A stretch of DNA of 17,562 nt from Endomicrobiales bacterium. GTDB taxonomy: Bacteria; Elusimicrobiota; Endomicrobiia; Endomicrobiales; JALOBY01. Below, in pieces: positions 5,539 through 13,732 of the stretch (position 1 is its first letter; each line of letters opens with the position of its first letter). Below the pieces are notes generated by a model. That model worked only from the letters and a program-made list of their open reading frames with translations. It was not told the DNA's origin and did no database searches. The DNA lies in the NCBI GenBank assembly GCA_023228045.1, contig JALOBY010000028.1, positions 1 through 17,562 of the forward strand, given 5' to 3'. A program made the translations under genes and the position numbers.

Positions 5539-7427
5539 AGTATCACCGATGAAAACATTACTATTAGCACAACAAGCGTTATAGCAACACCCATTCCAAA
5601 GAGCCGATGTTCACCAAAGAACTCTTCTAAATAGTAATTTCTTAATTCTAATTTTTTTGTGACATTCATGGCACCTACAAACTCATCATCTTTTTTTAAA
5701 TTAGCGCCCGCAAGGTAAGCTGGCACCAACTTAACTTTTTTGGAGTAGTTAATGAAAGTTAACGGGAATAAAAGCACAAGCCCCATCATAAGAGACATTA
5801 TTATTAAGTTTCCCTCTGACATTGAGAATGCTTCGCCAAAAACAGAGAATATGTACGGCTGTATTAGCACAGATGAAACTAACGGGAAGAAAGCACAAAC
5901 CGCAATTGTTAAACCCGCAAGCGCATAAAGCGAAAACCACTTGGATTTGCTTACAGTGTTTTCAAAATTTGCATTATCGCCCATTACAAAAAGTATTTTT
6001 CCCATCCATTTAACCCAGTAGAAAAGTGTTGCAGCACTGCCGAAAGCTATTAACCCCGCAAGCACAGGGTTTACATGAACTATTGCCACAAGCACAGCCC
6101 ACTTGCTTATAAGCATTCCAAATGGGGCAAGGAACATACCTGCCATACCTATAAGCATTATAACCGCAAGATGCGGCATTTTAGCTACTAAACTGTCCAT
6201 ACTTTCTATGTTTCTGCTGCCCACTTTATGCTCAACTACACCAACACATAAGAACAATAAACATTTTGAAATTGCATGAAATATAAGAAGCAATATGCCC
6301 GCCCAAACCGCTTCGGTTGTGCCAATGCCGGCGCAGAGCACAATTAAACCAAGGTTTGCAATCGTTGAATAGGCAAGCACTTTTTTTGCATCGGACTGAG
6401 ATACCGCGATAAAAGATGTTATTAAAAATGTTACGCCGCCAATTATCGCAATACAGTACCCTGTTGTTGTACCTGTAAGAACAACTGAAAGCTTTAACAA
6501 AATATAAACACCGGCTTTAACCATGGTGCTTGAGTGTAATAACGCGGAAACCGGTGTTGGAGCAACCATCGCACCCAACAACCAAGAAGAAAACGGCATC
6601 TGCGCCGCTTTTGTTATACCGGCAAATGCAATTAATATAACAGGTATGCTAACAAGCATTGGCGTTGTGCTGCCAATCCATGTAAGTTTATCTAACTCTA
6701 TTATGCCTTGAGTTTTAAACAAGTAAAAAATTGCAGCGGCAAAAGCAACGCCGCCAAGCAAGTTCATTAGCAAAGCACGAAAAGAGTTGTTGATAGATTC
6801 TTTACTGCCTTTATAACCGATTAAAATGAAGGAACTTAGCGTAGTAATTTCCCAAAAGAAGAAAAGCCAAAGCAGATTGTTTGCAAAAACAAGACCAAAC
6901 ATCGCGGAAAGAAACAAAAATACTATAAAGAAAAAAAGGCCTCTTTTATCTTTCATTTCTGGGTGATGGGTTAAGTGAAACTCACGCATATAGCCAACCG
7001 CGTAAACACATATTAAGCTACCAATTATGCCTATTATCAACGCCATTATTATAGACAGGCGGTCAACAAACAAGTTGTGCTCAGGCGCTAACGAGTGGCC
7101 ATATTTTATTTCAAACAAAAACATAATAGCCATTTGCACAACGGAAAGTGCAACTACGCCGAACTTCTTGTACTTAATACCAAGGAAAACTATTAACAAT
7201 CCTATTGCTATCTCAGCAAAAAAGAATACCTTGTCTATTATATGAGCATCAATATTAAAATAGGCAATATCTAACTTAAAGTACTGAAACAAAAGAACAA
7301 CGGACATAGCCGCAATAATCGCCGAGGCAACATAAATGATGCCGGAGCGAAGTTTATCGTGCCTTATTATAAGCAGCATCAATGCCGCTACAAGCGGAAT
7401 GCCAATGAGTGAGAGAACCGTAAACAT
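5535..7427 (-). CDS. echA: EchA, antiporter-like (NuoL/MrpA family) ion-pumping subunit of Ech hydrogenase
   Basis: This large 630-aa membrane protein has some 14-16 predicted helices and is the proton or sodium translocating subunit. Key polar residues of the family are present: E193 (FWEITTLSSF), K273 (ITKAAQMPFSSWL), H298 and K304 in LLHSSTMVKAG, K348/K349 (DAKKVLAYST), K388 (HAISKCLLF) and K442. The pump chain therefore looks intact. The first ~160 residues include a VGYMREF segment typical of NuoL-like chains. The ATG at 7427 follows AGGGAG closely. It starts 48 bp after hppA, with no terminator seen between them, so the two pumps probably share a transcript. Whether H+ or Na+ is moved cannot be read from the sequence. 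Confidence 0.95.
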   Translation of the reverse strand: MFTVLSLIGIPLVAALMLLIIRHDKLRSGIIYVASAIIAAMSVVLLFQYFKLDIAYFNIDAHIIDKVFFFAEIAIGLLIVFLGIKYKKFGVVALSVVQMAIMFLFEIKYGHSLAPEHNLFVDRLSIIMALIIGIIGSLICVYAVGYMREFHLTHHPEMKDKRGLFFFIVFLFLSAMFGLVFANNLLWLFFFWEITTLSSFILIGYKGSKESINNSFRALLMNLLGGVAFAAAIFYLFKTQGIIELDKLTWIGSTTPMLVSIPVILIAFAGITKAAQMPFSSWLLGAMVAPTPVSALLHSSTMVKAGVYILLKLSVVLTGTTTGYCIAIIGGVTFLITSFIAVSQSDAKKVLAYSTIANLGLIVLCAGIGTTEAVWAGILLLIFHAISKCLLFLCVGVVEHKVGSRNIESMDSLVAKMPHLAVIMLIGMAGMFLAPFGMLISKWAVLVAIVHVNPVLAGLIAFGSAATLFYWVKWMGKILFVMGDNANFENTVSKSKWFSLYALAGLTIAVCAFFPLVSSVLIQPYIFSVFGEAFSMSEGNLIIMSLMMGLVLLFPLTFINYSKKVKLVPAYLAGANLKKDDEFVGAMNVTKKLELRNYYLEEFFGEHRLFGMGVAITLVVLIVMFSSVIL

Positions 7428-7475
7428 TTTGCTCCCTTAACTTTGCGTGTTGTTTTATTGTTAAGCGCAACGCTC

Positions 7476-9857
7476 TTATTTATTTTTTACAAGCATACTG
7501 GTAAATGAACGCACAACAAACACCACAGATATAACGAAGAAAACCGCGGCAAGACCAATGCTTAAGTGCCTTTCTAAACCAATTGCCAACTCAAGGGCAA
7601 GCAAGCCAAAAAGCGTTGTGAATTTAATAATAGGGTTCATTGCAACTGAAGAAGTGTCTTTAAATGGGTCGCCGACTGTGTCGCCAACAACGGTTGCGGC
7701 ATGCAGTTCGGTATTTTTTTCTTTAAGTTCTGTTTCAACAATTTTCTTTGCGTTATCCCATGCGCCGCCGGCATTTGCCATAAATATAGCCTGGAATAAA
7801 CCAAAAAGCGCGATAGATATAAGGTATCCGATAAAGAAGTACGGCTCAAGGCAGGCAAAAGCGAGTGTGCTAAAAAACACAACCATAAACAAATTCAACA
7901 TACCTTTTTGAGCATAAATTGTGCAAATTTCAACAACTTTTTTGCTGTCTTCTGTTGAGGCCCTAACAACACCTTCAAGCTTTATGTTGGCTTTAATAAA
8001 TTCAACAGCTTTATAAGCACCGCTTGTAACCGCGTGCATTGATGCGCCGGTAAACCAGTAAATTACCGCACCGCCAGCAATAAGCCCCAGCAAGAAAGGC
8101 GGATGAAGTATTGAAAGCTTTTCAAGACCTGTTGTTAGCCCGCCTGTAAGCATAACGATGATTGAAAATATCATTGTGGTTGCGCCCACAACAGCAGTAC
8201 CTATTAAAACCGGCTTTGCCGTGGCTTTAAATGTATTGCCAGCGCCATCGTTTGTTTCCAGGTTGTGTTTTCCAATTGCGAAGTCGGGTTCAAAACCAAA
8301 ATCTTTTTTAATTTCTTCTTTTATGTTTGGCAATGTTTCTATAAGTGAAAGTTCATATATTGATTGGGCATTGTCGGTTACCGGGCCATAGGAGTCAACC
8401 GCTATGGTTACAGGGCCCATACCAAGGAACCCAAAAGCAACAAGTCCAAAAGCAAACACCGGAGCCGCAAGCATAAGCGCGCCCAAACCCAAAGAGCTAA
8501 TGCCATATGCTATGCCCATAAGGGACATTATTGCTATACCCATCCAATAAGCACTGAAGTTACCAGAAGTAAGGCCGGCAAGTATGTTTAACGAGGCCCC
8601 GCCGTGGCGCGAAGAGTTGACAATATTTTTTACAAACGCACTCTCTGTTGAGGTAAATATCTTTACAATTTCAGGTATTATAGCCCCTGCAATTGTACCG
8701 CATGAGATAATGGTTGAAAGTTTCCACCAAATTGAGCCATCTCCAATATTACTTATAAGCAAATAAGATACCCCATAAGTTACGGCTATAGAAACAAGCG
8801 AGGTTATCCAGATGAGTGAGGTTAATGGCGCTTCAAAGTTCATTTTTGATGATTTGCCGTAAATTGCTTTTGCAATAACGGAGTTCAGGCCATAAGAGGC
8901 AGCACTTGCAAGAAGCATAGCAAGGCGCATTACAAAAATCCAAACAAGCAGTTGAACCTGCAAAATCGGGTCTTTTACCGCAAGTATTATAAATGAAATA
9001 AGAGCAACACCAGTAACACCGTATGTTTCAAAACCATCCGCTGTCGGGCCGACAGAGTCACCTGCATTGTCACCTGTACAGTCGGCTATAACACCCGGGT
9101 TTCTGGCATCATCTTCTTTTATTCCAAAAACAATTTTCATAAGGTCAGAGCCAATATCGGCTATTTTTGTAAATATGCCGCCTGCGATACGCAGCACAGA
9201 TGCTCCAAGCGACTCACCAATTGCAAAACCGATAAAACAAGGTCCTGCGTATGAAGGATCTATGAAAAGTAGAATTGAAAGCATAACAAGCAACTCAATG
9301 CTTATCAGCAACATACCAATGCTTATGCCGGCTCTAATTGGAATCTGATAAATAGAAAACGGTTTACCGTTTAAGCTGGCAAATGCCGTGCGAGAGTTGG
9401 CAAGTGTGTTGATACGCATGCCAAACCAAGCCACAGAGTAGCTGCCCATAATACCTATTACACTGCAAAATATTATCATAATAACTTTGAAAGCTTCAAA
9501 ATGCCTAAGCCAGCCAAAATAAACAACCATTATGGCTGCAAGCATAACTTCAAGAATTATTATAAATTTGCCCTGGGTTAATAAATAAGTTTTGCAGGTT
9601 TCATATATAAGTTCAGAGACCTCTTTCATTGACTTGTGCACCTGCATACTTTTAATACGCAAATACTGCACAAAACCAAACAAAAGGCCAAAAGCGCAAA
9701 TGGTAATACCCCAAGTGAGCAATGTTTTACCGTCAATACCTCTAAAAAAAACTGAGCTAAGGTCTGGCAAAATCAGATCGGCTTCACTGGCAAAAACAGC
9801 ACTGGCACTAAGTGCCAAAACACCAAAAACTGCAAAAAATTTCTTAAAACCTTTCAT
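7476..9857 (-). CDS. hppA: Membrane-bound, ion-translocating pyrophosphatase (HppA family)
   Basis: The protein hydrolyses PPi and pumps H+ and/or Na+ across the inner membrane. It is 793 aa, at the long end of the family. The substrate motifs are intact: DIGSDLMKIVFGIKEDDARNP (234-254), GVIADCTGDNAGDSVG (255-270) with the following DGFE (274-277, Asp/Glu pair of the ion gate), VDSYGPVTDNAQSIYE (487-502), GGAWDNAKK (697-705) and VGDTVGDPFKDTSS (724-737). GNTFKA (540-545) carries Lys544 where K+-dependent enzymes carry Ala (GNTTAA), so a K+-independent enzyme is expected. The CTGDNAGDSVGPTADGFETYG wording differs from the common [20 protein letters not shown] form and suggests a divergent subclade. 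The N-terminus (FFAVFGVLALSASAVFA) looks like a cleavable signal sequence. ATG 9857 has AAGGAG at 9872-9867. Confidence 0.96.
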   Translation of the reverse strand: MKGFKKFFAVFGVLALSASAVFASEADLILPDLSSVFFRGIDGKTLLTWGITICAFGLLFGFVQYLRIKSMQVHKSMKEVSELIYETCKTYLLTQGKFIIILEVMLAAIMVVYFGWLRHFEAFKVIMIIFCSVIGIMGSYSVAWFGMRINTLANSRTAFASLNGKPFSIYQIPIRAGISIGMLLISIELLVMLSILLFIDPSYAGPCFIGFAIGESLGASVLRIAGGIFTKIADIGSDLMKIVFGIKEDDARNPGVIADCTGDNAGDSVGPTADGFETYGVTGVALISFIILAVKDPILQVQLLVWIFVMRLAMLLASAASYGLNSVIAKAIYGKSSKMNFEAPLTSLIWITSLVSIAVTYGVSYLLISNIGDGSIWWKLSTIISCGTIAGAIIPEIVKIFTSTESAFVKNIVNSSRHGGASLNILAGLTSGNFSAYWMGIAIMSLMGIAYGISSLGLGALMLAAPVFAFGLVAFGFLGMGPVTIAVDSYGPVTDNAQSIYELSLIETLPNIKEEIKKDFGFEPDFAIGKHNLETNDGAGNTFKATAKPVLIGTAVVGATTMIFSIIVMLTGGLTTGLEKLSILHPPFLLGLIAGGAVIYWFTGASMHAVTSGAYKAVEFIKANIKLEGVVRASTEDSKKVVEICTIYAQKGMLNLFMVVFFSTLAFACLEPYFFIGYLISIALFGLFQAIFMANAGGAWDNAKKIVETELKEKNTELHAATVVGDTVGDPFKDTSSVAMNPIIKFTTLFGLLALELAIGLERHLSIGLAAVFFVISVVFVVRSFTSMLVKNK

Positions 9858-9895
9858 CTATTCTTTCTCCTTTTTTGCCACATTCCCTGCTCAAC

Positions 9896-9930
9896 AAAAA
9901 AATTCCCCCACTTTTTTGTGTGGGAATTTT
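9896..9930 (-). terminator. Terminator-like hairpin in the hppA leader
   Basis: Read on the minus strand, AAAATTCCCACAC (9930-9918), a six-A loop and GTGGGGGAATTTT (9911-9899) form a 13-bp stem with one mismatch, followed by more T (T-tract 9902-9896). It lies only 38 bases before the hppA ATG, leaving no room for a separate promoter between them. It is either the end of the upstream lpxH-like transcript that hppA transcription also has to cross, or an attenuator controlling hppA-ech. Confidence 0.7.
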
Positions 9931-9999
9931 GCAACCACTATCTTTTTGACAATGGGTTTTATAAGCCGGCGGGCTAAACTAATCTAAAACTTCCGTTTA

Positions 10000-10029
10000 A
10001 TTATATCAAAATACATATTTTTTTGTAAA
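10000..10029 (-). promoter_or_regulatory. Sigma-70-type promoter for hppA-ech
   Basis: On the minus strand there is a TTTACA -35 box (10029-10024), an 18-bp AT-rich spacer and a perfect TATAAT -10 box (10005-10000). The predicted start near 9993 gives a leader of about 135 nt. It is the best promoter match I noticed in the window and sits between the lpxH-like stop and hppA. Confidence 0.7.
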
Positions 10030-10070
10030 GTTTAAGTACTTAACAACTCTAAAAAAACCCAGAACAAACA

Positions 10071-10751
10071 CTATGCCACAACTTTATAGTATGCTTTGCC
10101 GCTTTCTTCAATTATTAACAGATATGATGGTTTATTGTTCCAGCAACCAATATTGAAGTACTCTACATTATTGTGCTTAACATTATAAACAACATGGGTG
10201 TGCCCGCAAACAATTACATCGCACTTTTTTAGCTCGGCATGCTCTATTGCCTTTTTTGAAATTTGTTCGCTAAGCCGCAGCCAACGGTCTGAAAACTTAT
10301 TCATAAGATAATCAAAAAGATGGGAAGATACACGGCGCTGAAATACCGCATATAGTTTTGCAAGCATCGGCCCAATGATTTTATTGTTTGTCAGGAAACT
10401 GTCAAATTGATGGCCATGCAAACCTATAAAACGGCGGTTGCCAACCTGCCAGATATACTCTTTGTGCACACCAATACCCAGCAGCAATGATATAAAATCA
10501 CAGAATTTTCCGTCATGATTGCCCTCAACCCAAACAACCTCAACACCCCTGCGAGACACTTTGCCAATATGCTCAAGCAGCTCCCAATGTGTGCTGGTGA
10601 GATACATAAAATTCATATCTTCAAACATATCACCTAAAATTATAAGCTTTTTAAAGTGGTATTCTTTGAGTGTTTGCAGCAAATCAAAAGCCCTGCTCAT
10701 GGGTGATCCTAAATGCACATCTGAAAACACCACCGTATTTACCGTGTTCAT
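10071..10751 (-). CDS. LpxH-like metallophosphoesterase (UDP-2,3-diacylglucosamine diphosphatase family)
   Basis: A 226-aa calcineurin-like phosphoesterase with all five metal-site blocks: SDVHLG (9-14), GDMFED (about 40-45), GNHDG (about 77-81), LHGHQFD (about 110-116) and CGHTHV (about 180-185). Layout and length fit COG2908, whose founding member LpxH removes UMP from UDP-2,3-diacylglucosamine during lipid A synthesis at the inner membrane. That role would agree with the outer-membrane proteins encoded nearby. Family members with other substrates exist, so I leave the symbol blank. ATG 10751 has AGGA about seven bases upstream. The gene stands alone, between a repeat-filled gap and the hppA promoter. 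A stretch around 125-150 (KLYAVFQRRVSSHLFDYL) could be a membrane-associating cap helix. Confidence 0.8.
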   Translation of the reverse strand: MNTVNTVVFSDVHLGSPMSRAFDLLQTLKEYHFKKLIILGDMFEDMNFMYLTSTHWELLEHIGKVSRRGVEVVWVEGNHDGKFCDFISLLLGIGVHKEYIWQVGNRRFIGLHGHQFDSFLTNNKIIGPMLAKLYAVFQRRVSSHLFDYLMNKFSDRWLRLSEQISKKAIEHAELKKCDVIVCGHTHVVYNVKHNNVEYFNIGCWNNKPSYLLIIEESGKAYYKVVA

Positions 10752-10817
10752 ATTAATTTCCTGGTATAATATTCATTATATCTTTTGTTTCTAAAATTGC
10801 ATTCTGATATATTCTAA

Positions 10818-10884
10818 TGTCCCCCCCTCTCCTCAATCCTCTCCCTCGAGGGGAGAGGAAGCCCAAAGGGCAGGTGAGGGTGAT
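10818..10884. repeat. Palindromic repeat upstream of the lpxH-like gene
   Basis: CTCTCCCTCGAGGGGAGAG is a near-perfect palindrome, flanked by CCCCCCTCTCCTCAATC and GCCCAAAGGGC (a second palindrome) then AGGTGAGGGTGATG. This is the C/G-rich short interspersed type found in many bacterial genomes. The rest of 10752-11002 is AT-rich; a TTGAAA / TAAAGT pair (minus strand, near 10940-10918) is a possible weak promoter. Confidence 0.6.
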
Positions 10885-11002
10885 GTAAAAGTATCTTTAG
10901 TTAAAGATCTTTCGGAACTTTAAAACAACAACCTATTATTTTCAAGACATACTGAATCTTATAGGATGTCTAAGTGTTTAATAAGCAAATTTTATTGCGG
11001 TT

Positions 11003-12589
11003 TTAATCTCTATATACGCGAAAGTCAATTGTGGGGAATATGTTATTTTTTTGCTCAAGGTAGGTTAAAAACGGATTGTCAATGTTATTGTTTTTTAACG
11101 CATCATAAAGCTTTGTAAAGTTTACCAAGTGGTCTTTGGTGCGTTTTTCGGCGTATTCAACCATAGTGCCTGTGGTCATTATAAAAGCCCAGTCGGATGA
11201 CTCGGCAAGTAACAGCTCTCTTGCCGCCTGGTTTAAGGCGCGGGTACGAAGCTCGCAAGGTGCTTGGTTCTGCCTGGCAAGCTCTACCATTCTATCCGCG
11301 GCTTTGTGCAGATGGCGATATATCCAATCGTTTGTTCCATTTAGCCAAACCTCGTAATAGCCCTTATCTCCCCACGACGAAGCAGCCGGTGAACAAACCT
11401 GATTTTTTGGAAACATCTCAAGGTACTTACTTGGCGTTATTGTTTTAAATATGTTCTGGTCGTAATGAATTTTGCGGAATAGATACTCTATAAACTTTGG
11501 CCCTTCAAACCACCAATGCCCGAAAAGTTCAGCATCATACATTGAAACAACCACCGGCGGCCTATCCATTACGGCTGAGAGGTGTTCAATTTGTTTTTGG
11601 CGGTTAAACATAAAGTTCCCTGCATGCGATGCGGCTTTTTGCATTGCCCAATCTGGGTTATAAGCTTCTTTTGCGCTAAGAGGAACTTTGCCAGTTATTC
11701 TATAATACTTCAACCCTATGTTGCGGCGCACACCGTCGGAGTGAAGGTAAGGGCGAATGTAATCATAATCAAGGTCATATCCTAAGTCACGGTAAAACTC
11801 GCGGTAATCAGGATCTCCCGGGTATCCGGTCTCGGCACTCCAAACCTGCTGGGCGGTTTCCATATCTCTGCCAAATGCGGCGACACCAGATGGCGTATAT
11901 ACAGGCGCAAAAACGCCATATTTTGGCCTTGGAGTTGAGTACAATATTCCGTGTGCTTCAAGGAAGAAAAAATTTATCCCCTCTTTTTTCAGATCCGCAT
12001 CAACATTATCTGCATATGCACACTCCGGCAACCATATGCCTTTTGGCCGCCTTCCAAAAAGCCGTTCGTGTTCACTTGCGGCAACCCTCACTTGAGCCCG
12101 CAGAGATGTTTTATTTATTTTTAATGGTAAAAAACCGTGAGTGGCGCCACAGGTAATTATTTCAAGCTTGCCGGTATCTTGTATTTTTTTAAAACCTTCT
12201 ATCAAATTGCCGTGATATTTTTCCCAGTAGTTTTTTGCGTTTTGCAAATCATCAGCATACATTTTTGCAACAGCGGCAAATTGCGGAAGGTTTTTTGTGC
12301 GATGAATTTCTTTATTGGCAAGTTCCAAAAGTGAACATATACGAAAGTAGCAGCGGCTTTGTAAAAGCGGATCGCTAAGCATTGCGGCAAGCGGCGGAGT
12401 TACGCTCATTGAAATGCCAAAATCTACGCCTTCGTCTAAAAAGCGCTCCATCATTAAAAGCAGCGGGATGTAGGTTTCTATTACGGCTTCAAAAAACCAG
12501 TCTTCTTCAAGGAAGTCGGGGTATTCGGGGTGGCGCACAAATGGAAGGTGCGCGTGCAGTTGCAGTAAAAAATAGCCTTTTGGATTCAT
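11003..12589 (-). CDS. GH57 1,4-alpha-glucan (glycogen) branching enzyme
   Basis: This 528-aa GH57 protein begins with the family motif QLHAHLPFVRHPE (10-22), whose H12 and H14 lie in the active site. The predicted nucleophile is E189 in GIWLPECAYADN. The acid/base is D352 in SMYDAELFGHWWFEGP (349-364). Both positions closely match characterised bacterial and archaeal GH57 branching enzymes (Glu183/184 and Asp353/354). The C-terminal helical region starts with SSWGDKGYYEVWLNGTNDW (404-422), typical of branching enzymes rather than amylopullulanases. It transfers alpha-1,4 segments to alpha-1,6 branch points in cytoplasmic glycogen. There is no signal peptide. The ATG 12589 has only a weak purine-rich upstream sequence. 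A DUF4912 gene lies upstream on the same strand, 179 bp away, with a repeat in the gap. Confidence 0.92.
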   Translation of the reverse strand: MNPKGYFLLQLHAHLPFVRHPEYPDFLEEDWFFEAVIETYIPLLLMMERFLDEGVDFGISMSVTPPLAAMLSDPLLQSRCYFRICSLLELANKEIHRTKNLPQFAAVAKMYADDLQNAKNYWEKYHGNLIEGFKKIQDTGKLEIITCGATHGFLPLKINKTSLRAQVRVAASEHERLFGRRPKGIWLPECAYADNVDADLKKEGINFFFLEAHGILYSTPRPKYGVFAPVYTPSGVAAFGRDMETAQQVWSAETGYPGDPDYREFYRDLGYDLDYDYIRPYLHSDGVRRNIGLKYYRITGKVPLSAKEAYNPDWAMQKAASHAGNFMFNRQKQIEHLSAVMDRPPVVVSMYDAELFGHWWFEGPKFIEYLFRKIHYDQNIFKTITPSKYLEMFPKNQVCSPAASSWGDKGYYEVWLNGTNDWIYRHLHKAADRMVELARQNQAPCELRTRALNQAARELLLAESSDWAFIMTTGTMVEYAEKRTKDHLVNFTKLYDALKNNNIDNPFLTYLEQKNNIFPTIDFRVYRD

Positions 12590-12604
12590 TTTTTATTCTT
12601 TGTT

Positions 12605-12700
12605 TTAAGATCTCTCCCCACTTTTGGTGAGGCCTAGCCACGTCAGCCTGAGTCGTCTAGACCTCGCCAAAGGCGGGGGCTGATTCGCTTCGCTCATCTA
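12605..12700. repeat. Dispersed repeat between the DUF4912 and GH57 genes
   Basis: The 21 bases at 12657-12677 (CTAGACCTCGCCAAAGGCGG plus one G) are the exact reverse complement of 1603-1623, about 11 kb away. It is followed by GATTCGCTTCGCTCATC, also of interspersed-repeat type, and preceded by TCTCTCCCCACTTTTGGTGAGGCCTAGCC, a degenerate version of the same unit. This shows the family is dispersed over the window rather than local. Confidence 0.7.
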
Positions 12701-12768
12701 TATGACACAATTTCAGTTGCTGTACCACTTTTGATTAAACAGATATTATTTCTATAAGTGCTGGGAAA

Positions 12769-13635
12769 TTATTCAGTTTTTTTGGTTACGCTAAATATTA
12801 TGCGCTTTTTCATAGTGCCGTCATTTGATAACGCCTCAATGGCATATTCTTGCGAACCATCAGGCAGGAAAAACCTTAAAGAGAACGACCCATCAGGTTT
12901 TAAGGCAAGTTTTTCTCTGTTAAACGATAAAGACGCGTCGGGCTCTGTGACACCGTACACTGTTATTTCAGTATCGGCTTTTAGCCAAAAACTTTTTCCT
13001 TTTCCACTTAATAATTCCTTCCTACGCGAAGATAATGAGCTTGGAGCATAAGACGATGGAATGTTAAAACCAAGCATTTCTTCCCACCTCTCACGCAACA
13101 GCTTTGACACTTCTATAGATGTTTTACCAATGTTTTGGATACCCGAAAGTTCAAATATTTTTTCAAACTCTCTGCTAAGCGATCCCCAGTGTTCATCTGT
13201 TATTATAGACACACCTTTGCGAGGCGTTGAAATAACATTTGAACGAGCTATAAAAACAAAATTGCCATCGGGAGTTATTAAACCAAGGTCAACACACCAA
13301 ACCCTGTTAACTTCCAAAACATTTATGTACCAATTATCACTTTCACTTCCAATATAAATATCAAAGTACTTATTTGCGTTACTCCCATCAAAGTTTATGT
13401 CGGTAACATCGTAAACGCGTAAAACCCAGCTGCTCTGCGCAAAATTTTGTTTGCGAAGTTTTGTTGATAGCTCACCGATTGTGCAAGCGGATACTTCCCA
13501 GTAAGCATAAAGGAAGTTGGGGTCCCGCGGCAAGATTACAAGCTTTGTATCGTTGTAATGCTTTGGAAGACCTTCGTCTTTAAAGCCAACTTTTTGGTTT
13601 TCGTTAGAAGTTTTTGAACTTAAATTTTCAGACAT
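12769..13635 (-). CDS. DUF4912 domain protein with C-terminal Ig-like domain
   Basis: This 288-aa cytoplasmic protein has no signal peptide. Residues about 23-160 fit DUF4912: LPKHYNDTKLVILPRDPNF, YAYWEVS, SWVLRVYDVTDINFDG, WYINVLEVNRVWCVDLG and a late ARSNVISTPRKGVS. Residues about 205-285 look like a small beta-sandwich (FWLKADTEITVYGVTEPDAS ... PDGSFSLRFFLPDGSQEY), of a kind often fused to DUF4912. Biochemical function is unknown. Its gene directly precedes a GH57 branching enzyme, a pairing I recall from several uncultivated phyla, so a role in glycogen or polysaccharide metabolism (perhaps carbohydrate binding) is a reasonable inference only. The ATG at 13635 has a weak RBS (GTGGT). Confidence 0.82.
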   Translation of the reverse strand: MSENLSSKTSNENQKVGFKDEGLPKHYNDTKLVILPRDPNFLYAYWEVSACTIGELSTKLRKQNFAQSSWVLRVYDVTDINFDGSNANKYFDIYIGSESDNWYINVLEVNRVWCVDLGLITPDGNFVFIARSNVISTPRKGVSIITDEHWGSLSREFEKIFELSGIQNIGKTSIEVSKLLRERWEEMLGFNIPSSYAPSSLSSRRKELLSGKGKSFWLKADTEITVYGVTEPDASLSFNREKLALKPDGSFSLRFFLPDGSQEYAIEALSNDGTMKKRIIFSVTKKTE

Positions 13636-13732
13636 AGATTACCACAACTCTTGTATAAATTATTTGCGCAAGGACAATAACTACTGCACTCTTTTTTGTA
13701 ATGCATTAAGAAATAAAGAACCTATTACCGTC

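Noticed and set aside
5749..6013. Small open frames on both strands within echA
   Set aside because: They are shadows of the EchA coding frame, with no RBS or family resemblance.
9858..9993. Fluoride riboswitch in the hppA leader (these precede some pyrophosphatase genes)
   Set aside because: I could not find the conserved pseudoknot-forming blocks of that class in the leader.
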